5,072 nt of DNA from Flavobacteriaceae bacterium. Its GTDB lineage: Bacteria; Bacteroidota; Bacteroidia; Flavobacteriales; Flavobacteriaceae. The stretch covers positions 1 to 5,072 of the forward strand of contig NZOY01000034.1 of assembly GCA_002695445.1 (NCBI GenBank), read 5' to 3'. The translations under genes and the position numbers were made by a program. The first letter of the stretch is position 1. Every line of letters starts with the position of its first letter. A model generated the notes under the pieces. It was not told where the DNA came from, did not search any database, and saw only the letters and a list, made by a program, of their open reading frames with translations. Below are positions 1 through 5,072 of this stretch, piece after piece.

Positions 1-69
1 CGTAGCATAACTGAATAGTGCACTTGATTACGGCTCAAGAGGTTGCAGGTTTGAATCCTGCCGAGGTCA
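1..69 (+). tRNA. tRNA-Arg (anticodon ACG), 5' end cut off by the window
   Basis: This decodes CGN arginine codons, with A34 presumably edited to inosine. The cloverleaf can be followed from tRNA position 6 onward. C1 and G2 pair with G63 and C62 as the end of the acceptor stem. The D stem is 6-9 (GCAT is 5-8) with GTGC at 18-21. The anticodon stem CTTGA (23-27) pairs with TCAAG (35-39) around a seven-base loop at 28-34 with ACG at 30-32. The T stem GCAGG (45-49) pairs with CCTGC (57-61) around TTTGAAT. The 3' acceptor strand is 62-68 and the discriminator base is A69. CCA is not encoded. The five missing 5' bases should be GACCT if the acceptor stem is fully paired. Oddity: the D loop reads G18-A19 and the T loop has T56, replacing the usual G19-C56 pair. 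All visible stems are intact, so it looks functional rather than decayed. Confidence 0.93.
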
Positions 70-83
70 CTTTTTTATTTTTT
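45..83 (+). terminator. possible transcription end after the tRNA: GC-rich T arm followed by a T tract
   Basis: The bases just after the tRNA (71-83) are twelve T and one A. The stable T-arm hairpin of the tRNA lies at 45-61, nine bases upstream of the tract. A T tract after a structured RNA end is consistent with intrinsic termination of the tRNA transcript, but the hairpin is not directly next to the tract. The same bases could simply be an AT-rich spacer before the next gene. Confidence 0.3.
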
Positions 84-96
84 ACATCACTTTACT

Positions 97-927
97 TTGA
101 GAATAAAAAGTTGTTTTTTATTGATTTTCGGGCTCACTTTTTTTACAAAATGTGCTCAAAAAAATATTGAAATTGAAATAACTAAAATTTCTAAAGAAAT
201 AGACGAAACATCTGCACTAGAAATCATCGATGGAAATTTTTTAACCTTAAATGATTCCGGGGATGACCCCCTGCTTTACGTATTTGATAAAAATGGAAAA
301 ATTTTATCTAAAAACTTAATCAGTGGCGCTCAAAATAGGGACTGGGAGAGTCTCGCGTCTGATGAAAATTTTATTTACATAGGAGATATTGGAAACAACA
401 AGGGAAACAGAAAGGATTTAAAGATTTATATAACTGATTTAGAATTTAATTTAATTGACAGCATTGATTTCAATTATAATAATCAGTCAAAATTTAAAAA
501 AAAGAAGAAAAATAAATATAATGCTGAAGCGCTCGTTTCATTTAGTGATAGCCTTATAATTTTTTCAAAAAATAGAAAAAAATTAACAACAGAACTCTAC
601 TTTCTTCCAAAAAAACCTGGTCAATATTCAATTAAACCAAGAGATTCTTATAATGTAGATGCATTAATTACAGGAGGAGATTATAATTCTAAACTTGACT
701 TAATTGCTCTTGTGGGATATAGCTATAGTATTAAGAAACAATTTTTATTTGTATTGAAAAATTTTAGCAACTTTTCAAATAACCCGTCGAAAATTAAAAA
801 ATATGACATCCCAATAACAAATGCCCAAATTGAGGCCGTTAAAATAATAAATGAGAAGGAATTCTGGATGACCTCTGAAAACGAAGGAGGAGGATATCCT
901 AAGCTTATCAAAGTGAAGACAAAATAA
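97..927 (+). CDS. exported beta-propeller-like protein, probable lipoprotein, function unknown
   Basis: The protein has 276 residues. The N terminus (R2, K4, then a hydrophobic stretch C6-F16) is a signal peptide ending at TKC-AQKN. Cys19 is the likely lipid-attachment residue, although Lys18 at -1 is unusual for a lipobox, so ordinary export cannot be excluded. The mature part carries motifs I associate with a bacterial propeller-like family found in secreted proteins: ETSAL (37-41), NDSG (52-55), DWESLA (82-87), IGDIGNN (95-101), NAEAL (142-146), ITGGDY (191-196), QIEAV (244-248) and TSENEGG (259-265). These recur at intervals as expected for propeller blades. The family is loosely related to SMP-30/phytase-type esterase-like propellers; no reaction or substrate can be assigned. 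There is no in-frame ATG before residue 258. TTG at 97 is chosen because it keeps the basic n-region of the signal peptide; TTG at 121 is a weaker alternative. A lysine run (K134-K138) sits on an eight-A tract at 496-503. The gene starts 27 bases after the tRNA. Confidence 0.85.
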   Translation: MRIKSCFLLIFGLTFFTKCAQKNIEIEITKISKEIDETSALEIIDGNFLTLNDSGDDPLLYVFDKNGKILSKNLISGAQNRDWESLASDENFIYIGDIGNNKGNRKDLKIYITDLEFNLIDSIDFNYNNQSKFKKKKKNKYNAEALVSFSDSLIIFSKNRKKLTTELYFLPKKPGQYSIKPRDSYNVDALITGGDYNSKLDLIALVGYSYSIKKQFLFVLKNFSNFSNNPSKIKKYDIPITNAQIEAVKIINEKEFWMTSENEGGGYPKLIKVKTK

Positions 928-952
928 ATCTTAGTAAGGTTAATACTAAAAT
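928..952 (+). terminator. hairpin directly after the stop codon, weak terminator candidate
   Basis: Starting at the base after the TAA at 925-927, the arm 928-936 (ATCTTAGTA) pairs with 944-952 (TACTAAAAT) around a seven-base loop. Eight of nine positions pair, with one C/A mismatch. The stem is AT-rich and no T run follows, so it is not a standard intrinsic terminator. It may instead protect the 3' end of the mRNA, or be a chance pairing in AT-rich DNA. The position exactly at the gene end is the main point in its favour. Confidence 0.25.
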
Positions 953-1015
953 AGGATTATAAATAAAATTTGAAGGGTTAGATATTTGACGTAAATTTAG
1001 AAAAATTAATAAGTT

Positions 1016-1309
1016 ATGAGTAATTCAATTTTTAATGAGCTACAAGAAAAAGCTAACGAAGTTGATGCAATTGGAGGTACAATAAAATTCGTAATCGATG
1101 ACACTATTGTTTTTGTTGATGGAACAGGAAACAAAAATATTGTTTCCGATAGTGACGATGACGCAGATTGTACCATCAAGACATCTGCAACAGCGCTCAA
1201 AGATATGCAAAGTGGAGATCTTAATCCAATGACGGCTGTGATGAGTGGAAAAGTTAAAATTAGTGGAGACATGGGTCTTGCTATGAAAATTCAATCTTTA
1301 ATGAATTAA
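1016..1309 (+). CDS. SCP2 sterol-binding domain protein, single domain
   Basis: The 97-residue protein is essentially one SCP2-like domain, about the usual length for that domain. The diagnostic region is the C-terminal half: DADCTI (49-54), then SGDLNPMTAVMSGKVKISGD (66-85) and MGLAMKIQSL (86-95). The 'SGKhxhxGDMGLAMKhQ' signature (h, hydrophobic) is typical. Before it come an amphipathic helix (3-17) and a beta strand pair around GGTIKFVID (20-28). The fold forms a hydrophobic tunnel that binds lipids, fatty acyl chains or acyl-CoA. Bacterial members usually have no demonstrated sterol ligand, so the ligand here is unknown. There is no signal peptide, so it should be cytoplasmic. The ATG at 1016 is preceded by an A-rich stretch rather than a Shine-Dalgarno, as is common in Bacteroidota. 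It lies 88 bases after the upstream gene and 74 before the next one. The neighbours give no clear clue to its role. Confidence 0.93.
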   Translation: MSNSIFNELQEKANEVDAIGGTIKFVIDDTIVFVDGTGNKNIVSDSDDDADCTIKTSATALKDMQSGDLNPMTAVMSGKVKISGDMGLAMKIQSLMN

Positions 1310-1318
1310 TTGATTTTT
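1286..1318 (+). terminator. AT-rich inverted repeat overlapping the SCP2 gene stop, very weak terminator candidate
   Basis: The arm 1286-1295 (AAAATTCAAT) pairs with 1309-1318 (ATTGATTTTT) with one T/T mismatch, around a 13-base loop that contains the stop codon. The right arm ends in five T. Nine of ten positions pair, but only one pair is G-C, so the hairpin would be unstable. It may be chance. If real, it would separate the SCP2 gene from the large gene that follows. Confidence 0.15.
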
Positions 1319-1383
1319 ATTTAAAGCTGTTTTTGATACTATTAAAGTCATTTTACCGTTATTATAATTACTATATTTAAGAG

Positions 1384-4300
1384 ATGTTTGATTCCTCTAA
1401 AATTTTTAAAGGGTTTTTAAGTGCTTTTTTTTTATTTACAATATTTTTTGTTGTAAAAAATGAGGAAAAAACATTAAAAGAATTATTTAGATTTCACAGA
1501 GGAAACAGTCCATTTAAGCAGACCCAGAACTTATCTAAAAAAAATAGAATTGAAGAAGGTCTGCCACCAAACAAGTTTTATGAGCAACTTTATGATCTTA
1601 CAATTAATCCAAGAACTGGAGTTCCTGATTATGAACGTAAAATAAATGTTGAAAAAGAACTGGAGGCTGCAAAATCTTTTCCAGATCCTTTTGCTGTTCC
1701 AGGAGACACAGAAAAACCATGGTATTCTGTTGGGCCAAATGACGATGCTGGGAGATCTAGAGCTGCACTTTGGGATCGGTCTATCGTTCCTTACCAAAGA
1801 GTATTTGCAGGAGGAGTAAGTGGTGGTCTCTGGAAAAATAATGATATAACAAATAGCTTATCACCATGGTCACGAATTGTCGGAGTGCCAGGGAATTTAG
1901 CTGTCTCAGTTATTATTCAAGACCCAGAAAATACCAATATAATGTATCTTGGGACTGGTGAGAGTTATACCGCTGGAGATGCTTACGGAAATGGTATATA
2001 TAAGTCAACAGATGGTGGGAATAATTGGAGTTTAATCTACGGTAGAGGGACAGGAACTGTTACCTCAACCAATAGTGGTTTTGGAGAAACCTTTGTCAAC
2101 GGATTTTTTTACGTTAATGATCTTGTTTTATGGGATCATGACAAAAACCCCGGAACTCAAAAACTTTTATTTGCTGCAATTGGCTCAAGTTATGTTAGGG
2201 GTGACAAAATGAAAAGTACATACACAGATTTAAATGAGTTTGGACTTTATAAATCCTCCGACTCTGGCGCTTCCTTTTCAAGGATAACTGATCTAAATAA
2301 CGGAGGGGGAACAACCAGAGATCTTTACAATGTTAATGATCTTGAGATACAAGCGGTAAGCAACAGGTTATGGCTGTCAACTACAAATAATTGGTGGGGA
2401 GGCGGAGCACCCGGAGGTCGATTTTGGTTTAGTGATGATGGTACAAATTTTACACAAGCAAGTCCAAATTATCCTGCTACTCCTACGATAAATCAAGGAC
2501 AAATTTATAGAACGGAGATAGCACCAAGTGCTATCGATACAGATACACATTATGTATTAATGAGGGCAAACGCAGGTTCAGGAAATAAACCATTTATTTT
2601 TAAAACTACTGACAATTACACAAACTTCACTTATGTTGTTGGCCCTAATGATGTTGACACTGGTATAGATGCCGACGATTTTACAAGAGGTCAAGCTTGG
2701 TACGATTTAGAAATCGAAATTGACCCAACTAGCAATGATAAAGTATATGTTGGAGGAATAAATTGGCATAAAACGTCAAATGGAGGGGATTCATGGGAGC
2801 AGATTTCTAAGTGGCACCCTACTGCTTTCGATTACAATACTATAAATTGCTCTGTAATTCACGCTGACCAGCATGGATTGTACTTTAGGCCCGGAAACCC
2901 AAATCAAGCTATTGTTGTTAATGATGGAGGGGTTGCATATGTTTCAAGTCTATCTGATGCAGACACAAATGATAGATTTACTGAAAATGAAAGAGGAATG
3001 ATTACAACCCAGTTTTATACAGTTGCTCAAAGTGGTTTAGATTTTCCAGGTAATGACTACATAATTGGTGGTACACAAGATAACGGTAGTTATGCTTTAA
3101 TTAGTACAGTTGCTTCACCAATTGGAGGTACTTATTTGCAAGGTGGAGACGGAGCAGAAAGTGTTTTCGATCAGGTTGGGGGTGATTTTGCAATTACTAA
3201 CTACATATATAATGATAATATCACAAGACATGATTTTGATGCGCTTGGAAATAGAACTCCCGACTTTAATTTTGGAAATGATTTATTTATTCCAGATAAT
3301 GAAGGTGTTTTTATTAATCCTGGTGCATTGGATTCAAATCAAAATGTTTATTTTTCTAACGCAGCAAGTAATGATGATGCAACTAGTAATAGCATGAGAG
3401 TCATTACCGGTTTGGAGCGTAACGGAGCCCCTAGTACTTTTTTGATTCCAAATATTGCAACAGGTGATGCTGACAATTATATTACTACAATTGAAGTATC
3501 AAGGCACACAACCGAGTCAAGTACTGTTTTTGTAGGACTTAAGAGTGGAGAGGTAAAAAAAATAACAAACGCAAACGATCCTGGTAGCTATGCTATACAA
3601 CCTGTTTTGGTAGACAACGTAGTAGGTAGTGTTTCTGATATACATATCGGTGATACTGAAGATAAAATTTATGTCACATACTATAATTACGGGATTAATA
3701 ATAATATTATATACACTGAAAGTGGATTCTCTCCAAAAAATGATTATAGTGTCAAAGAAGGGAATTTCCCGGATATACCAGTTTATAGCATACTAAACAA
3801 TCCCTATGAAAGTAACGAAGTGATTATTGGAACGGATTTAGGCGTCTGGAGAACAACTAACTTTAATGCTGTAAGTCCAAATTGGACTCAGTCCTATAAC
3901 GGAATGAGTGATGTAGCAGTTTTTGACATGGATTTTAGAGGTGATTCCGCAGACAACAATCGTGTAGTAGCTGCGTCTTACGGAAGAGGGATTTATCGAA
4001 GCTCGTTTGGTTCTAATTCAAACCCACCAGTCACTGTAACAGATTCAATTACTTTAGATGAGGCTGGAACGGCTACTACAACTAGTGCTGGGTCATCTAA
4101 TGTTTTAACAAACGATACTGATCCTGAAGGTGATGATTTGGAGGCTCAGATTGTTACAGGTCCAACCTACGCATCTGCATTCACTCTTCAAACCTCTGGA
4201 ACATTTACTTATACGCACGATGGTTCTGAAACGACTACAGATTCATTTACTTACAGAGCTTTCGATGGCGCAAAGTTTGGAAATACTGTTACTGTAACGA

Positions 4301-5072
4301 TACAAATTAACCCTGTAAATGACTGTCCAACGGTCGCCAATCCGATAGAAACCGTAAATGTTAGTGAAAATGCATCAGATACACTGATAAATGTTCGAAA
4401 TGTTTTCGAAGACGTTGACATTGAGGGTGGTATTCCTGATAATCTCTCTTATACAGTCACAAATACTGTGACCGACATTGCTACGGTAACAATTAATACT
4501 GGAACAGTTACAATTAAATATGCTGAAAACAAATTTGGAAGTTTTGTGGTCACAGTAACAGTTTCTGATGGTAAGCCTGGTTGCTCTCCCCTTACAAGCA
4601 ACGCTTTTAATGTAAATGTGAGTAGTGTAAATGAAGCTCCAGTAACAGTTACAGAATCAATTAGAGTTACAGAATCAGGAACGGTTACTAAAACCATATC
4701 CGGTTCAAGCAATGTTTTAAGCAATGATACCGATTCAGATGGGGATTCACTTATTGCTCAAACAGTAACCTCGACAACGTATGGATTCTTTTCATTACAA
4801 ACTTCCGGTACATTTACATATACGCACGATGGTTCAGAAACAACTACAGATTCATTCTCCTATAGAGCATTTGACGGTATAGATGTTGGTAATACTGTAA
4901 TAGTTCCTATTCAAATTATACCAGATAACGACTGTCCGACTGTTGCGAATCCATTACCAGACCTAAACGTCCAAGAAGATGCTGAAGACAGTGTGTTTAG
5001 TGTTTCATCTGTTTTTGATGATGTAGACAGAGTTGGAGGTATTCCAGATAATTTAACTTATACTGTAACTCA
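1384..5072 (+). CDS. large secreted protein: sortilin/BNR-type beta-propeller plus Ig-like and cadherin-like tandem repeats (3' end beyond window)
   Basis: The frame is open for 1229 codons from ATG 1384 to the window edge with no stop. Residues 11-24 are a hydrophobic export segment without a clear cleavage site. Residues 29-110 form a charged pro-region that includes LPPNKFYEQLYDLTINP (60-76). The propeller spans about 112-873. Landmarks are GPNDDAGRSR (117-126), GGVSGGLW (143-150), YLGTGES (188-194), Asp-boxes STDGGNNW (208-215) and SSDSGASF (291-298), degenerate Asp-boxes near 350, 408 and 464, HADQHG (493-498), NDGG (513-516), GGTQDNGS (562-569), GGDG (587-590), TDLGVWRTT (817-825) and SYGRGIYRS (865-873). 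After a short linker come alternating domains: Ig-like A1 (about 883-979), cadherin-like B1 (980-1085), A2 (1086-1182) and B2 (1183 onward). Propellers with these motifs in flavobacteria are usually surface or secreted proteins, often exported by the type IX system; its C-terminal sorting domain would lie past the window, so that route is inferred. Likely roles are adhesion or polymer binding; no catalytic residues were identified. A nine-T run (1425-1433) lies in the export-signal codons. Confidence 0.93.
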   Translation, partial: MFDSSKIFKGFLSAFFLFTIFFVVKNEEKTLKELFRFHRGNSPFKQTQNLSKKNRIEEGLPPNKFYEQLYDLTINPRTGVPDYERKINVEKELEAAKSFPDPFAVPGDTEKPWYSVGPNDDAGRSRAALWDRSIVPYQRVFAGGVSGGLWKNNDITNSLSPWSRIVGVPGNLAVSVIIQDPENTNIMYLGTGESYTAGDAYGNGIYKSTDGGNNWSLIYGRGTGTVTSTNSGFGETFVNGFFYVNDLVLWDHDKNPGTQKLLFAAIGSSYVRGDKMKSTYTDLNEFGLYKSSDSGASFSRITDLNNGGGTTRDLYNVNDLEIQAVSNRLWLSTTNNWWGGGAPGGRFWFSDDGTNFTQASPNYPATPTINQGQIYRTEIAPSAIDTDTHYVLMRANAGSGNKPFIFKTTDNYTNFTYVVGPNDVDTGIDADDFTRGQAWYDLEIEIDPTSNDKVYVGGINWHKTSNGGDSWEQISKWHPTAFDYNTINCSVIHADQHGLYFRPGNPNQAIVVNDGGVAYVSSLSDADTNDRFTENERGMITTQFYTVAQSGLDFPGNDYIIGGTQDNGSYALISTVASPIGGTYLQGGDGAESVFDQVGGDFAITNYIYNDNITRHDFDALGNRTPDFNFGNDLFIPDNEGVFINPGALDSNQNVYFSNAASNDDATSNSMRVITGLERNGAPSTFLIPNIATGDADNYITTIEVSRHTTESSTVFVGLKSGEVKKITNANDPGSYAIQPVLVDNVVGSVSDIHIGDTEDKIYVTYYNYGINNNIIYTESGFSPKNDYSVKEGNFPDIPVYSILNNPYESNEVIIGTDLGVWRTTNFNAVSPNWTQSYNGMSDVAVFDMDFRGDSADNNRVVAASYGRGIYRSSFGSNSNPPVTVTDSITLDEAGTATTTSAGSSNVLTNDTDPEGDDLEAQIVTGPTYASAFTLQTSGTFTYTHDGSETTTDSFTYRAFDGAKFGNTVTVTIQINPVNDCPTVANPIETVNVSENASDTLINVRNVFEDVDIEGGIPDNLSYTVTNTVTDIATVTINTGTVTIKYAENKFGSFVVTVTVSDGKPGCSPLTSNAFNVNVSSVNEAPVTVTESIRVTESGTVTKTISGSSNVLSNDTDSDGDSLIAQTVTSTTYGFFSLQTSGTFTYTHDGSETTTDSFSYRAFDGIDVGNTVIVPIQIIPDNDCPTVANPLPDLNVQEDAEDSVFSVSSVFDDVDRVGGIPDNLTYTVT
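4027..4638 (+). repeat. tandem coding repeat, unit 1 (Ig-like A1 plus cadherin-like B1)
   Basis: This is a 612-bp, 204-residue unit inside the large gene. The A half (PVTVTDSI to PVND) has the bacterial Ig/cadherin-like signature SSNVLTNDTDPEGDDL (904-919), in which N910, D911, D913 and D917 look like calcium ligands, followed by SGTFTYTHDGSETTTDSFTY and AFDG. The B half starts DCPTVANP (980-987), continues through VFEDVDIEGGIPDNLSYTVT (1007-1026) and SDGKPGC (1061-1067), and ends at NEAP. Its order of motifs matches cadherin-like (CADG-type) domains. Unit 2 follows without a spacer. Confidence 0.9.
4639..5072 (+). repeat. tandem coding repeat, unit 2 (A2 complete, B2 cut by the window)
   Basis: This copy is aligned with unit 1 at an offset of 612 bp in the first part and 609 bp afterwards; A2 is one residue shorter around TTYGFFSLQ. 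The stretch 4810-4879 matches 4201-4270 at 58 of 70 bases, and most differences there are silent; the protein segment GTFTYTHDGSETTTDSF is identical in both. The calcium-type motif SSNVLSNDTDSDGDSL recurs at 1108-1123, and DCPTVANP recurs at 1183-1190. B2 is followed only to about its 47th residue, so the window holds less than half of that domain. Confidence 0.9.

Noticed and set aside
40..70. tRNA 3' end as an attachment site of an integrated element
   Set aside because: No repeat of the tRNA 3' end was found downstream and there is no integrase or other mobile gene in the window.
723..911. - strand open frame of 62 codons
   Set aside because: It is opposite the C-terminal part of the propeller lipoprotein, where QIEAV and TSENEGG motifs support the + strand.
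981..988. GATATTTG as a Bacteroidota -7 promoter element (TAnnTTTG) for the SCP2 gene
   Set aside because: It mismatches the first base and has no TTG element at a suitable distance upstream.
1006..1294. Two - strand open frames opposite the SCP2 gene
   Set aside because: Both are shadows of the SCP2 coding sequence, which has a clear family signature on the + strand.
1310..1335. TTG (1310-1312) plus TGTTTTTG (1328-1335) as a promoter for the large gene
   Set aside because: The -7 element has a mismatch in its TA and the spacing of 15 bases is too short. Such matches are expected by chance in AT-rich DNA.
1531..1797. - strand open frame opposite the start of the large gene
   Set aside because: The + strand here encodes the pro-region and the first propeller motifs; the reverse protein looks random.
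3110..3397. Open reading frame of 95 codons on the + strand
   Set aside because: It lies in another frame inside the propeller part of the large gene, where the main frame shows the GGDG and neighbouring motifs; the alternative protein has no recognisable features.
4449..4724. Open reading frame of 91 codons on the - strand, rich in valine and threonine
   Set aside because: It is the reverse reading of the threonine/valine codons in the Ig/cadherin repeat. It has no recognisable domain and lies fully inside the well-supported large gene.

Overview
The window reads as the chromosome of an AT-rich member of the Bacteroidota, most likely a marine flavobacterium. The reasons are the low GC content, lysine-, asparagine- and isoleucine-rich proteins, no clear Shine-Dalgarno sites, a tRNA without an encoded CCA end, and a large secreted protein of a type common in flavobacteria with type IX secretion. 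The organism is inferred from style and families, not from a marker gene. All supported genes lie on the + strand.

Layout: (1) bases 1-69 are the 3' part of a tRNA-Arg with anticodon ACG, missing its first five bases at the window edge, followed by a T-rich stretch. (2) 97-927 encodes a 276-residue exported protein, probably a lipoprotein, resembling a beta-propeller family of unknown function. It has no ATG and probably starts at TTG. (3) 1016-1309 encodes a complete 97-residue stand-alone SCP2 (sterol carrier protein 2) fold lipid-binding protein. (4) 1384-5072 is a 1229-codon open frame that runs off the right edge without a stop. It encodes a secreted multidomain protein: an N-terminal hydrophobic segment, a pro-region, a sortilin/BNR-type beta-propeller of roughly 760 residues, and then alternating Ig-like and cadherin-like domains arranged as a tandem repeat of 203-204 residues (609-612 bp). 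One full unit and most of a second are visible.

Gaps between genes are short (27, 88 and 74 bases) and contain only weak hairpins and no convincing promoter. The genes could be co-transcribed, but their products suggest no shared pathway. The two exported propeller proteins would act outside the cytoplasm and the SCP2 protein inside it. I see no phage, insertion sequence, CRISPR array or defence system. The points most worth checking are a paired substitution in the tRNA elbow (A19/U56 in place of G19/C56), a cysteine pair built into the repeated cadherin-like domain, and the modular repeat that continues past the window.
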